NCBI GenBank assembly: GCA_963778525.1
Contig: CAVZUJ010000001.1
Coordinates: forward strand, 930,001-994,000
Direction: 5' to 3'
Source: Schlegelella_A sp963778525
Lineage (GTDB): Bacteria; Pseudomonadota; Gammaproteobacteria; Burkholderiales; Burkholderiaceae_C
DNA: 64,000 nucleotides
The number at the start of each line of letters is the position of its first letter. The first letter of the stretch is position 1. The translations under genes and the position numbers were made by a program. A model generated the notes under the pieces. It searched no databases. It had not been told where the DNA came from and saw only the letters and a list, made by a program, of their open reading frames with translations. Shown here one piece after another: positions 26,541 to 37,260 of the stretch.

Positions 26541-27125
26541 CTAGGGCGCGCCGGCGCAGTCCGACATCGCCTGGGCCTTGACCCAGGTCACGGCGGCGGC
26601 GCGGTCGTCCATCCTGATCAGGTTCGAGGCCCCACCGTCGAAGAGCACGCGCCAGGTGTTGTCGGCATCGCGGACCCAGACGGTCTGGTAGAAGCCGACG
26701 CTCACGGCGATGTGACCGTCCTTGGCGGTCTGCAGGATGTAGGGCCCGCGCGAAAACGCGACGCGCGGATCGCCGCCGATGTTGACGATGCCCGGCCGCC
26801 AGCGCAGGACGATGCTCTTGCCTTCGATCGAGCGGCACCCAGCTCTTGGCCACCGGCTCGCGGCCGCGATCGGCTTCGAGCGTGCCCGCGTTGAAGACCG
26901 TGCCCGTCTGCAAGAAGGTGGCGAATGCCGCCGCATCATGCGTCTCGACGCTGTCCGCAGAAGGCGCGCTCGCGCTGCCAGACCGCGCATTCGGCGGCGC
27001 TCGCTGGCAGCACGCGCGTGGCGAGCGGCAGGGCCGTCTCGTCGGCGGCGGCCGGACGCAGCGCCCAGACCGAGCAAGGTGGCTGTGATCGCAGCCAGGG
27101 CGGCTGCGCGGATCGACGTCTTCAT
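26541..27125 (-). CDS. NTF2-like (SnoaL/DUF4440-type) exported protein, frameshifted
   Basis: Small exported protein with an NTF2-like fold, 193 residues after correction. The signal peptide begins MKTSIRAAALAAITATLLGL. The body shows VETHDAAAFATFLQTGTVFN, LRWRPGIVNIGGDPRVAFSR and WRVLFDGGASNLIR, a pattern of secreted DUF4440-like proteins with unknown ligands. Apparent extra bases at 27062, about 26962 and 26829 split it into four frame segments. Correcting all three gives a whole number of codons. The ATG at 27125 overlaps the TGA of the GNAT gene (ATGA). Confidence 0.65.
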   Translation of the reverse strand: MKTSIRAAALAAITATLLGLGAASGRRRRDGPAARHARAASERRRMRGLAARARLLRTASRRMMRRHSPPSCRRARSSTRARSKPIAAASRWPRAGCRSIEGKSIVLRWRPGIVNIGGDPRVAFSRGPYILQTAKDGHIAVSVGFYQTVWVRDADNTWRVLFDGGASNLIRMDDRAAAVTWVKAQAMSDCAGAP

Positions 27126-27610
27126 GAAGTTCTTGCCCGGCCGATGCCGAGCTCCTTGACCATTCGAACACTGGCTTCCCGGCCACCGTAGTAGCCGGGC
27201 ATGAGTTGCGTCTGGGCATAGCCGAGACGGGCATAGAAGGCACGCGCCGCGGCATTGCCGAAGCGGGCTTCGAGGGTGACACGCGCGATGCCGGCGACAC
27301 GCGCCGATGCCTCGAGCCAGTCGACGAGGGCGCGACCGACGCCATGACGCGCATGGCCGGGCCGCACCGCGAGCAGCAGCAGGTGCGCCTCTTCGTCGCC
27401 GTATTTCATGATGCCGAAACCGGCGCGCTCGGCTTCGCGCACGGCGACCACGGCATTGGTGTCGGGGTGGCGGAGGCTGCGCAGCAGGCGCTCGCGCGTC
27501 CAGCTCCAGCCGAGGCCCGTGCTCGATCAGATCGCGCGACATCTCGGCCATGGCCAACGCGTCGGCGCGGCTGGCGAAACGGATCGATGTCGTCGTCGAA
27601 TCGGAGTCAT
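27122..27610 (-). CDS. GNAT-family N-acetyltransferase, frameshifted
   Basis: Acetyltransferase of about 162 residues using acetyl-CoA on an unknown substrate. The N-terminal TTTSIRFASRADALAMAEMS is GNAT-like. The acetyl-CoA loop appears as HLLLLAVRPGHARHGVGRAL, followed by VTLEARFGNAAARAFYARLG, typical of RimI-like enzymes. An apparent extra base at 27515 separates the N-terminal part from the rest: IEHG continues as LGWSWTRERLLRSLRHPDT. The start is uncertain; the ATG at 27610 needs a further small frame error to connect. It is divergent from dinB and overlaps the NTF2-like gene by ATGA. Confidence 0.72.
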
Positions 27611-27653
27611 CGCAGGATGCTTTGTCGGCCGACAGCCTACCATCGACGCCATC

Positions 27654-28882
27654 ATGCCCCGGTTGATTGCCCACCTCGACATGGACGCGTTCTACGCGTC
27701 GGTGGAGCTGCTGCGCTATCCCGAGCTGCGCGGCCTGCCGCTCGTCATCGGCGGCGGCCGCGATCGCGCAGCCGCGCCTGCTGCCCGACGGCACGCGCAA
27801 GTTCTTCGCCCTGCGCGACTACGTCGGCCGCGGCGTCGTCACGACCAGCACCTACGAGGCGCGCAAGTTCGGCGTGTTCTCGGCGATGGGCATGATGAAG
27901 TCGGCGCTGCTGGCGCCCGATGCGGTGCTGCTGCCGGTCGACTTCGACGAGTACCGCAAGTACTCGCGCCTGTTCAAGGCCGCCGTGCGCAGCGTCGCGC
28001 CGGTCGTCGAGGATCGCGGCATCGACGAGATCTACATCGACCTCAGCGAGATCGCCGGCGTGCACGACGACCGCGGTCGCGCCGCCGGCCAGCGCCTGAA
28101 GGCAGCGGTGCGCGAGGCCACCGGGCTCAGCTGCTCGATCGGCATCACGCCGAACAAGCTGCTGTCGAAGATCGCCTCCGAGCTCGACAAGCCCGACGGC
28201 CTGACCTTGCTCGATCACGCCGACATCCCGGCGCGCATCTGGCCGCTGGCCGCGCGCAAGGTCAACGGCATCGGCCCGAAGGCGGCGGAGAAGCTCGCCG
28301 GCCTGGGCATCCACACCATCGGCGACGTCGCCGCCGCCGATCCGGCGTTTCTGCGTGGCGCAGTTCGGCAAGAGCTTCGGCGCCTGGCTGCACGAGGCCT
28401 CGCACGGACGCGACGAGCGGCCGGTGGTGACCTCGAGCGAGCCGGAATCGATCAGCCGCGAGACCACCTTCGAGCGCGACCTGCACGCGGTGCGCGACCG
28501 GGCCGAGCTCGGTGCGATCTTCACCGACCTGTGCACGAAGCTGGCCGGCGACCTGACGCGCAAGGGCTACGCCGCGAAGACGATCGGCATCAAGCTGCGC
28601 TTCGACGATTTCAAGATCGCCACGCGCGCCCTCACCTTGCCGGCGCACACCCTCGACGGCCGCGAGATCCGCCGCGTCGCCGGGCACTGCCTGAAGCGCG
28701 TCGACCTGGCGCGGCGCCTGCGCCTGCTCGGGGTGCGCGCATCGAACCTGGAAAAGGTGAGCGAGTTGGTGGCTGGCTTGCCGGCCGTGCCGGCGGCCAA
28801 GGTCCGCGCCCCGGCAGCGCCAAAGAGCGAGAGCCCGAGCCTGCCATTGTTCGGAGCCGGGCCGGACTCCGCAGCGCGCTGA
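27654..28882 (+). CDS. dinB: DNA polymerase IV (Y family), frameshifted
   Basis: Translesion DNA polymerase, 408 residues after correction. The N-terminus HLDMDAFYASVELLRYPELR holds the first catalytic Asp. DRGIDEIYIDLSEIAG holds the second catalytic Asp-Glu pair, and SCSIGITPNKLLSKIASELD plus VNGIGPKAAEKLAGLGIHTI give the palm and helix-hairpin-helix regions. The little-finger domain follows. Apparent extra bases at 27768 and 28354 split three frames. The last residues, LPLFGAGPDSAAR, could contain a sliding-clamp-binding motif. I see no clear LexA box upstream. Confidence 0.9.
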
Positions 28883-28922
28883 CGCGCATCTCCGCCGCGC
28901 GCCACTGTCGTAGCATCGTCGG

Positions 28923-30082
28923 ATGACCTCGACCGCCCCCGTCATCACCCACATCGAAGACCTGCGCGAGCTCGCCAGGCGCAAGGTGCCGCGCATGTTC
29001 TACGACTACGCCGACTCCGGCTCGTGGACCGAGAGCACCTATCGCGCGAACGAAGCCGACTTCCAGAAGATCAAGCTGCGCCAGCGCGTCGCCGTCGACA
29101 TCGAGAAGCGGACGCTGCGCACGAAGATGGTCGGCATCGACGTCGGCCATGCCGGTGGCGCTGGCGCCGATCGGCATGCTCGGCATGCAGCACGCCGACG
29201 GCGAGATCCTCGCCGCGCGCGCCGCCGAGGCCTTCGGCGTGCCGTTCACGCTCTCGACGATGAGCATCTGCTCGATCGAGGACGTGGCGGCAAACACCAA
29301 GGCGCCGTTCTGGTTCCAGCTCTACGTGATGCGCGACCGCGAGTTCATCGGCCGCCTGATCGACCGCGCCAAGGCCGCGAAGTGCAGCGCCCTGGTGCTG
29401 ACGCTCGATCTGCAGGTGCTCGGCCAGCGCCACAAGGACATCAAGAACGGCCTCTCGGCGCCGCCCAAGCCGACCTTCGCCAACCTCGTCAACCTGGCGA
29501 CCAAGCCGGCCTGGGGCCTGGGCATGCTGGGCACGAAGCGGCGCAGCTTCGGCAACATCGTCGGCCACGTCAAGGGGGTCGAGAACATGGCCTCGCTCGG
29601 CGCCTGGACGGCGCAGCAGTTCGATCCGACGCCTGACCTGGGCCGACATCGAATGGATCAAGAAGCGCTGGGGCGGCAAGCTGATCCTCAAGGGCATTCT
29701 CGATGCCGAAGATGCGAAGCTCGCGGCGCAGAGCGGCGCCGACGCCATCGTCGTCTCCAACCACGGCGGCCGCCAGCTCGACGGCGCGCCTTCGGCGATC
29801 GCCGCGCTGCCGGCGATCGCCGAGGCGGTGGGCTCGCAGATCGAGGTCTGGATGGACGGCGGCATCCGCTCCGGCCAGGACATCCTCAAGGCCTGGGCCC
29901 TCGGCGCCCGCGGCGTGCTGATCGGCCGGGCCTTCGTCTACGGCCTCGGCGCGATGGGGCAGGCCGGCGTGACCCGCGCCCTGCAGGTGCTCGCCAATGA
30001 GCTCGAGCTCACCATGGCCTTTTGCGGCCACACCGACATCCACAGGGTCGATGGTCGGATACTGATTCCCGGAACGTATTGA
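28923..30082 (+). CDS. FMN-dependent alpha-hydroxy-acid oxidizing protein (LldD family), frameshifted
   Basis: Oxidises an L-2-hydroxy acid such as lactate or a related acid to the 2-keto acid using FMN. It has 385 residues after correction, normal for the family. Diagnostic stretches are PRMFYDYADSGSWTE, ALAPIGMLGMQHADGEILAA, STMSICSIEDVA and IVVSNHGGRQLDGAPSAIAA, the last holding the catalytic His and Arg. WMDGGIRSGQDILKAWALGA gives the phosphate-binding end. Apparent extra bases at 29148 and 29632 split it. The substrate cannot be told from sequence. It starts 40 bases after dinB. Confidence 0.88.
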
Positions 30083-30103
30083 TGGCGGGGAAGGCCACGC
30101 GCC

Positions 30104-30370
30104 GTGAAGCTCGAGGAATTCAACGATCTTCGTCTCTGGCACCTGCGGCACATGCGTGAGCAGCCGCTCGAGAAGCACATCTGGGACGTGGTGCTGACCC
30201 TCTGGCTGGTCGGCTGCGTCGGCGAACCGACGGCGCTGCTGACGCACGCGCTGTGGGCCGTTGCCGTCTGCTTCGCCCTGCTCTTTCTGCCGGGCAGCTA
30301 TGTCCTGCTGCGCCGCCGCCTGCACCTGGCGCGCGTGCTGCGCTGCGACTGGATTCGCGCCCTTCCCTGA
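30104..30370 (+). CDS. small conserved membrane protein of unknown function
   Basis: An 88-residue protein from a GTG start. A charged N-terminus (KLEEFNDLRLWHLRHMREQP) is followed by two hydrophobic segments (about residues 27-45 and 50-68) and a basic tail. I do not recognise the family. It begins 21 bases after the hydroxy-acid oxidase and converges with the GGDEF gene. Coding potential is supported by position and composition only. Confidence 0.55.
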   Translation: MKLEEFNDLRLWHLRHMREQPLEKHIWDVVLTLWLVGCVGEPTALLTHALWAVAVCFALLFLPGSYVLLRRRLHLARVLRCDWIRALP

Positions 30371-30391
30371 CGAGCGCGCGCTGCCTGCGCG

Positions 30392-31515
30392 TCAGCCGGC
30401 GCGCACGCAGTTGCGACCGGCGTGCTTGGCCGCATACAACGCCACGTCGGCACGACCCAGCAAGGCCTCGACCGGCTCGCCGAGGCGGGCCAGGCCGATG
30501 CCGGCCGACACGGTCACGTCGAGGCCGGTGTCGACGTCAGCCCAGGCGACGCCTCGGACCGCCTCGCAGACGCGCTCTGCCGCGGCCACCGCGGCATCCT
30601 CGCGATCGGTCGCCGGCATCACGAGCAGGAACTCCTCGCCGCCGAAGCGTCCGAGCCGATCGGTGCCGCGGATCGCCGCGGCGGCGGCCATGACGAAGCG
30701 GCGCAGCACTTCGTCGCCGACGAGATGGCCGTGCTCGTCGTTGACGCGCTTGAAGAGATCGATATCGAACAGCGCGACGGCGAAGGGCGCCTGCGTGCGC
30801 AGCATGCGCTGCTGCTCGTCGCTCACCAGCGACATGATCGAGCGCCGGTTGCGGGCGCCGGTGAGCTCGTCGCGGTTCGCCAGGCGCTCGACTTCGCCGA
30901 GCGCCACCGTCAGCTTGGCCCGCTGCTCGTTGAGAAGCGCGCGCAGGTGCGCACCGTGCTGGCCGAGGAAGGCCAGGCGCGACAGCACGGCCGCGAAGCA
31001 GAGGCCGCTCACCGCGCGTTGCGAGGGCGTCGCCACGGGCAGGCCGACGTCCTCGCCGAAGCAGGCCACCACCAGGCCGACCGCGACGGCCAGGGCGGTC
31101 GAGCCGAACACCACGCTGCGAAACTTCATGCGCAGGGCGCCGAAGGCGAAGATGACGAAGGCCAGCATCATCAGCACCACGCCGACCTGGGGCGTCCAGA
31201 GCAGGAACAGCATCAGCACCGTGCAGTTGGCCACCATCTGCTCCATGACCATGTGGTGGTCGCGCAGGCGTTCCGGAAAGGCGCTCGAGAGCACGACATG
31301 GAAGGCGCCGCAGATGAGCAGGCCGCATCCGAGAAAGGCGGCGGGCATGGCCCAGGGCAAGACGCCGACGACGCAGAAGCACAGAGCAGCACGGTGTCGA
31401 CGACATAGCTCGTCAGCACCATCGGCAGCATGCGCAGCCGCTCCTTGCGGCGAACCTGCAGGGCTTCGGCCGGGCCGACGGGCGCGACCGGCAGCGGCGC
31501 CGGGTCTGATCGCAT
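30392..31515 (-). CDS. membrane-bound diguanylate cyclase, one frameshift
   Basis: Predicted diguanylate cyclase of about 374 residues after correction. The N-terminal half has five or six hydrophobic segments (VLTSYVVDTVLL, AMPAAFLGCGLLICGAF, NCTVLMLFLLWTPQVGVVLM and others), a MASE-like membrane sensor. A short coiled coil leads into GGDEF with GGEEF, preceded by the inhibition site RGTD. A one-base loss near 31385-31390 interrupts the first membrane segments. I chose ATG 31515, which has GGAG six bases upstream, over ATG 31527. A sigma-28 promoter sits at 31554-31580, so expression with late flagellar genes is likely. Confidence 0.85.
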
Positions 31516-31553
31516 GGCGATCTCCATGGAATTCTCGATGGTCCTCCCAGACG

Positions 31554-31580
31554 GTATCGGCGCCGGCGGGCGCGACTTGA
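31554..31580 (-). promoter_or_regulatory. sigma-28 (FliA) promoter of the membrane GGDEF gene
   Basis: On the minus strand TCAAGTCG (31573-31580), an exact 11-base spacer, then GCCGATAC (31554-31561). The element resembles the flgM promoter, including much of the spacer. The predicted transcription start lies about 30 bases before ATG 31515. Confidence 0.75.
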
Positions 31581-31628
31581 AGAGGCCGGCGTGACCGACT
31601 TCTCGGCCCGGTGCGCGGCCCTCCTTGC

Positions 31629-32519
31629 TCAGAGGTCGCGGCCCTCGAAGGTGTTGCAGCGGTCGATGCTGCCGCCCTCGACGCCACGCTTGAACCAGCT
31701 GACGCGCTGCGCGCTGGTGCCGTGCGTGAAGGTCTCGGGCACGACCGTGCCGCGCGACTTGCGCTGCAGCGTGTCGTCACCGATCTGCGCGGCCGCGTTC
31801 AATGCCGTCTCGATGTCGCCCGGATCGAGGCGCCAGCCCTGCTCCTTTTGCGAGCGGCTGGCCCAGACGCCGGCGAAGCAGTCGGCCTGCAGCTCGACCC
31901 GCACGCTGAGCGCGTTGGCCTGCGCCTCGTTGGCCCGGCCGCGCAGCGCATCGACCTTCTGCATGATGCCGAGCTGGTTCTGGACGTGATGGCCGACCTC
32001 GTGCGCGACCACGTAGGCCTGCGCGAATTGCCCCGGCGCGCCGAGCTTGCGCGCCAGCGTGTCGTAGAAGCTCAGGTCGATGTAGACCTTCTGGTCGTTC
32101 GGGCAATAGAACGGGCCCATGGCGGCGTCGCCCTGGCCGCAGGCGGTGGGCCAGCTGCCGGAGAAGAGAACCAGCTTGGGCGGCTGGTAGGTGCGGCCGG
32201 ACTCGCGAAAGACATCGGTCCAGACCACCTCGGTGCTGCGCAGCACCTGCGAGACGAATTTCGCTCCGGCGTCGTTGGCAGGCGGTGCCGGCGCGGGCCC
32301 CTGCTGCTGTTGCACGACCTGGCCGCCACCGCCGCTGCCGCCGCCCGTGAGGCCGAGCAAGGTCAGGGGGTTGATGCCGAAGATCCAGCCCGCGATCAGC
32401 GCCACGACGACGCTGCCGAGGCCGATGCTGCGGCCGCCGAAGCCGATGCCGCCACCGCCGCCGCTCATCCCGCGAACGTCTTCGACGTTGCTGCTTTCGT
32501 CCTGGCCGTCCATCCGCAT
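31629..32519 (-). CDS. neutral zinc metallopeptidase, YpfJ family
   Basis: A 296-residue YpfJ-type protein. A Gly-rich N-terminus (MSGGGGGIGFGG) is followed by one membrane segment (about 35-55), a Gly/Gln/Pro linker, and a metalloprotease-like domain with the zinc signature AYVVAHEVGHHVQ. ANALSVRVELQADCFAGVWA supplies the downstream ligand region. The protein is probably anchored in the inner membrane. Biological substrate is unknown for the family. The frame is intact. Confidence 0.9.
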   Translation of the reverse strand: MRMDGQDESSNVEDVRGMSGGGGGIGFGGRSIGLGSVVVALIAGWIFGINPLTLLGLTGGGSGGGGQVVQQQQGPAPAPPANDAGAKFVSQVLRSTEVVWTDVFRESGRTYQPPKLVLFSGSWPTACGQGDAAMGPFYCPNDQKVYIDLSFYDTLARKLGAPGQFAQAYVVAHEVGHHVQNQLGIMQKVDALRGRANEAQANALSVRVELQADCFAGVWASRSQKEQGWRLDPGDIETALNAAAQIGDDTLQRKSRGTVVPETFTHGTSAQRVSWFKRGVEGGSIDRCNTFEGRDL

Positions 32520-32600
32520 GGCTGTCCCCTCGACGTGTTGTCAGCGGATGGTAGACCCCGCGCCGCCCGGTCCTGCGTCAGCGAACACGCCTGCCGGGCG

Positions 32601-33182
<582 letters not shown>

Positions 33183-33284
33183 GCCGGCCCGCGGGGATTG
33201 GAAGTGCGCGGATTGTAGGGAGCGCGCTGCGCCGCTCGCTCCGTGCGGTGGCTCACGCCGACAGTCGCCCCGCCGCGCACGGAT

Positions 33285-33304
33285 CTTGCAAGTTGGCCTA
33301 ATAT
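33285..33304 (+). promoter_or_regulatory. possible promoter of the Mpo1-like gene
   Basis: A -10-like TAATAT (33299-33304) stands out from the GC-rich 150-base gap, 28 bases before ATG 33333. The perfect palindrome CTTGCAAG (33285-33292) lies just upstream. No good -35 is visible at the usual spacing. Confidence 0.3.
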
Positions 33305-33332
33305 GTTGTCACTGCCCCGCCGAGGCCCACGC

Positions 33333-33860
33333 ATGCGCAACGCCACCCAGCTCCTCGCCCAGTACGCCCTGTACCACCGCGACCAGCGCAACATCGTCAG
33401 TCATTTCGTCGGCGTGCCGATGATCGTCTTCGGCATCGGCGTGCTGCTCGCGCGGCCCGCGTTGCCCGCTTTCGGTCTTTCGCTGACGCCCGCCTGGCTC
33501 GCTTTCGCTCTGGCCGCGGCTTGGTACATGACCCGCGGCAACATCGTGCTCGGGCTGGCCGTGAGCGGCGCGGTCGGCATCCTGATCAAGCTCGGCCACG
33601 AGGTGGCCGGTGGCAGCGTCGGCGTCTGGCTGAGCTGGGGCACGGGCTTTTTCGCCGTCGGCTGGCTGATCCAGTTCATCGGCCACTGGTACGAAGGCAA
33701 GAAGCCGGCGTTCGTCGACGATGTCATCGGCCTGCTCGTCGGGCCGATGTTCGTCACTGCCGAAGCGATGTTCATGCTGGGCTGGAACAAGCCGCTGCTC
33801 GCCGAGATCGAGCGCCGCGCCGGGCCGACCTACCTGCGCGATATCGCCCGCATCGCCTGA
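33333..33860 (+). CDS. Mpo1-like (DUF962) membrane protein
   Basis: A 175-residue member of the DUF962/Mpo1 family, whose yeast member is a 2-hydroxy-fatty-acid dioxygenase. The N-terminus LLAQYALYHRDQRNIVSHFV carries conserved His residues. VGVPMIVFGIGVLLARPALP and later segments form about four membrane helices. FIGHWYEGKKPAF holds the second conserved His region. Function in bacteria is not established. I chose ATG 33333 because the family motif begins right there. Confidence 0.8.
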   Translation: MRNATQLLAQYALYHRDQRNIVSHFVGVPMIVFGIGVLLARPALPAFGLSLTPAWLAFALAAAWYMTRGNIVLGLAVSGAVGILIKLGHEVAGGSVGVWLSWGTGFFAVGWLIQFIGHWYEGKKPAFVDDVIGLLVGPMFVTAEAMFMLGWNKPLLAEIERRAGPTYLRDIARIA

Positions 33861-33869
33861 GCGATCCGC

Positions 33870-34412
33870 TCAGGCCATCGGCAGCCTCGCCCGGGGGCCG
33901 GTCCATTCGCAGCGGGCGCCCTGGGCCAGGACGAACGCGGCGATCCGATCGATCTCGTCGAGGCCGAACACCGGCAGCGCGGTCGGCACCGGCAGCTTCT
34001 CGGCCGAGTCGGTGGCGACGGCCATGATGTGCGGATCGTCCATGTAGCGGGCAGGCTTGCCCGTGACGGCACGCCAGATCTCGATCTTCGGCAGGGCGGC
34101 ATGCTTGAAGCCCTCGACCAGCACCCAGTCGCAATCGTCGAGCTCGGCCACGAGCCGCTCCAGCGTCGGCGGCGCCAGCTGCCGGTACTCGCGCATCTTG
34201 GCCAGGCGCCGATCCGACGCGATCACCACCTCGTAGGCGCCGGCCTGGCGATGCCGCCACGAGTCCTTGCCCGGATGATCGATGTCGAAGTCGTGATGCG
34301 CATGCTTGACGACGGAGACACGCTGGCCGGCCGCGCCGAGACGGCCGATCAGCTGCTCGACGAGCGTGGTCTTGCCCGAGCCGGAAAAGCCGCTGAAGCC
34401 GATGACCTTCAT
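33870..34412 (-). CDS. mobB: molybdopterin-guanine dinucleotide biosynthesis adaptor MobB
   Basis: GTP-binding accessory protein of molybdopterin guanine dinucleotide synthesis, 180 residues. It starts MKVIGFSGFSGSGKTTLVEQ with the P-loop GFSGSGKTT. VVKHAHHDFDIDHPGKDSWR and HRQAGAYEVVIASDRR are typical of MobB, as is DWVLVEGFKH. It diverges from mobA across 60 bases. With mobA and moeA it forms a cofactor cluster beside the formate dehydrogenase operon. Confidence 0.93.
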   Translation of the reverse strand: MKVIGFSGFSGSGKTTLVEQLIGRLGAAGQRVSVVKHAHHDFDIDHPGKDSWRHRQAGAYEVVIASDRRLAKMREYRQLAPPTLERLVAELDDCDWVLVEGFKHAALPKIEIWRAVTGKPARYMDDPHIMAVATDSAEKLPVPTALPVFGLDEIDRIAAFVLAQGARCEWTGPRARLPMA

Positions 34413-34472
34413 GGCCGATGTTGCGCGTCCTTCATTCCCGCATTCTCTACACTCGGCGACAACGACAAGGCC

Positions 34473-35078
34473 ATGCCGATGATCGACCGACAACACATTA
34501 CCGGGCTCGTCCTCGCCGGCGGCCGCGGCAGCCGCATGGGCGGCGTCGACAAGGGGCTGCAGCTGCATGGCGGCCGCCCGCTCGCCCTGCATGCCCTCCT
34601 TCGCCTGCAGGCGCAAGTCGGCGCGACGATGATCAATGCCAACCGCCACCTCGACGACTATGCGGCGATGGGCGCGCCGGTGCTGCCCGATGCCCTGGCC
34701 GACTATCCGGGCCCGCTGGCCGGCTTTCTCGCCGGCCTCGAGCATTGCCGCACGGCGTATCTCGTCACCGTGCCCTGCGACTCGCCGCTCTTTCCCGACG
34801 ATCTCGTGGCCCGCCTCGCGGCCGCGCTCGAGGCCGAGCACGCCGACGTGGCCATGGCAGCGACGCGAGAGGATGGCGAGCTGCGCCTGCAACCGGTCTT
34901 CTCGCTGATGCGGACCACGGTGAAGGAAAGCCTGCTGCGCTTCACCGCGAGCGGACGGCGCAAGATCGACGCCTGGACGGCGACGCTGCCGATGGCCACC
35001 GTGGCCTTCGACGATGTCGGCGCCTTCGTCAACGCCAACACCCTGGCCGAGCTCGAGCAGCTGCAGCGTCATGACTGA
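34473..35078 (+). CDS. mobA: molybdenum cofactor guanylyltransferase MobA
   Basis: Attaches GMP to molybdopterin to give the guanine dinucleotide form used by DMSO-reductase-family enzymes such as formate dehydrogenase. The 201-residue product has the nucleotide-binding motif GLVLAGGRGSRMGGVDKG, then YPGPLAGFLAGLEHC and VPCDSPLFPDDLV. DDVGAFVNANTLAEL ends the family core. A second ATG lies two codons in. Its stop overlaps the moeA start region by eight bases, so the two are probably translationally coupled. Confidence 0.94.
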   Translation: MPMIDRQHITGLVLAGGRGSRMGGVDKGLQLHGGRPLALHALLRLQAQVGATMINANRHLDDYAAMGAPVLPDALADYPGPLAGFLAGLEHCRTAYLVTVPCDSPLFPDDLVARLAAALEAEHADVAMAATREDGELRLQPVFSLMRTTVKESLLRFTASGRRKIDAWTATLPMATVAFDDVGAFVNANTLAELEQLQRHD

Positions 35079-36364
35079 GGCCGCCACGCCGTCGCTGCAG
35101 GAGATCGCGTCGTGCATCTCCGGATACGACCCCAAGGCCTTGCCGGTCGCGCAGGCACAGGAATTCATCGCCCGCCTGGTCACGCCGGTGACGGCCGTCG
35201 AATCGCTGGCACTGCGCTCGGCGCTCGGCCGCGTGCTCGCCGTCGACGTGGTGTCCAGCATCGACGTGCCGGGTCTCGACAACTCGGCGATGGACGGCTA
35301 CGCCTTGCGCGGCGCCGACCTCGACGGCAGCGCGGACACGACGCTCGAGCTTGCAGGCGCCGGCTTTGCCGGGGTCCGGTTCGAGGGGCCGGTCGGCGCT
35401 GGCCAATGCGTTCGCATCATGACCGGCGCGGTCATGCCGGCCGGCCTCGACACCGTCGTGCCGCAGGAGTTCACCCGTCTCGAAGGCGGCCGTGTCTGCA
35501 TCCCCGCCGGCGTCGTGCGGGCCGGCGACAACCGTCGCCTGGCGGGCGAGGACATCGCCCGCGGCGCCGTCGCGCTCGGCGCCGGCCGCGTCCTGCGCCC
35601 GGCCGATCTCGGCCTGCTCGCGTCGCTCGGCCTGGCCGAGGTGCGCGTGCGTCGGCGCGTCCGGGTCGCCTTCTTCTCGACCGGAAGCGAGCTGCGCTCG
35701 CTCGGCGAGACGCTCGACCCCGGCTCGGTCTACGACAGCAATCGCTACACCCTCTGGGGCATGCTGCAGCGCCTGGGCGTCGAGGTCATCGACCTCGGCG
35801 TCGTTCGCGACGACCCGCAAGCGCTCGAGGCGGCCTTTGCCAGCGCCGCCCGCGACGCCGATGCGGTCATCACCTCCGGCGGGGTGAGCGTCGGCGAAGC
35901 CGACCACACCAAGCACGTCATGGCCTCGCTCGGCGAGGTCCTGTTCTGGCGCATCGCGATGCGCCCGGGCCGGCCGATGGCGATCGGCCGCATCGCGAGC
36001 CAGGGGCACACCGCCCTGCTGTTCGGCCTGCCCGGCAACCCGGTGGCCGTGATGGTGACCTTCTATGCGCTCGTCCGCGACGCGCTCCTGGCCCTTGGCG
36101 GCGCCGCCGCATCGCCGCTCCTGACCGTGCGCGCGGCCAGCATCGAGCCGATCAGGAAGACGGCCCGGACGCACCGAATACCAGCGCGCGGTCGTTGCGC
36201 GCGGCAGCGACGGCCGCTGGCAGGTGCGCACGACCGGCTCGCAGGGCTCGGGCATCCTGCGCAGCATGAGCGAGGCCAACGGGCTGGTCGTGCTCGGCCA
36301 CGAGCAGGGCAACGTCGCAGCCGGCGAAGAGGTCGAGGTGCTGCCCTTCGACGCGCTCGTCTGA
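35071..36364 (+). CDS. moeA: molybdopterin molybdenumtransferase MoeA, one frameshift
   Basis: Inserts molybdate (or tungstate) into adenylylated molybdopterin. It has 430 residues after correction. Motifs are VPGLDNSAMDGYALR, GAVMPAGLDTVVPQE, RVAFFSTGSEL, ITSGGVSVGEADHTK and LLFGLPGNPVAVMV. An apparent extra base at 36172 separates the last domain (EYQRAVVARG...SMSEANGLVVL). It starts inside the mobA 3' end. It converges with fdhD, 16 bases away. Confidence 0.94.
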
Positions 36365-36380
36365 GACGCGGCGACGCCGG

Positions 36381-37260
36381 TCAGCCGCGTGCCGGCTCGG
36401 GCTCGGCGTCGAAGCGATCGAAGCCGCAGTAGCAGATGAAGTGCCGGTTGGTGGCGCGACCGAAGAGCGCCAGGCCGAGGCGCACGGCCACCTCGTGGCC
36501 CATCTGCGTGATGCCGCTGCGCGAGACGACGATGGGCACGCCCATCTGCGCCGACTTGATCACCATCTCGCTGGTCAGTCGTCCGGTGGTGTAGAAAACC
36601 TTGTCGGCCCCGTCGACGCCGTTCAGCCACATCCAGCCGGCGATGGTGTCGATGGCGTTGTGGCGGCCCGACATCCTCCACGAACATCAGCAGCTCGCTC
36701 TGGCGAAAGAGCGCGCAGCCGTGCACCGAGCCCGCCGACTTGTAGGTGCTCTCCTGGCGGCGGATGGCATCGAGCAGGCCGTAGAGCGCGCTCTGGCTCA
36801 GGCGCGCCGACTCCTCCGTGGCAGCGGGAAGGCGAATCGAGTCGAGCTCGCCCATCAGGTCGCCGAAGACGGTGCCCTGGCCGCAGCCGGTGGTGACGAT
36901 GCGCTTGGCGGTCTTCTCGTCGAAGCGCTCGATGCCGGCGTGCGTCTTGACCGCGGCGGCGTTGACGTCCCAGTCGACGGTGATGGAATCGATGTCGCCG
37001 ACGCTGTCGACGAGGCGCTGGTTGCGCAGGTAGCCGAGCACGAGCAGCTCGGGTGCGGCGCCGAGCGTCATCAGGGTGACGAGCTCGCGCTGGTCGACGA
37101 AGACGGTCAACGCGCGCTCGGCCGGAATCGAGATCGAGCGCTCGGCGCCGAACTCGTCGCGCACGACGATGCTCTCGGTGAGCGGCGCCTGCGCCGCGGT
37201 CAGGCGCAGCGGCCGGACGATCGCCGCCGGGCTGCGCGGCAGCGATCGTCGCGCGCTCAC
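36381..37260 (-). CDS. fdhD: formate dehydrogenase sulfurtransferase FdhD, one frameshift
   Basis: Transfers sulfur to the Mo cofactor, an essential activation step for formate dehydrogenase. It has 292 residues after correction. It shows VTLMTLGAAPELLVLGYLRN, the IVTTGCGQGT motif and SAGSVHGCALF. FYTTGRLTSEMVIKSAQMGV and VVSRSGIT are typical. An apparent extra base at 36672 separates MFVED from SGRHNAIDTIAGWMW. I chose GTG 37260 because it overlaps the upstream stop as GTGA. A farther start at 37278 would overlap more. It is the last gene of the formate dehydrogenase operon. Confidence 0.93.
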
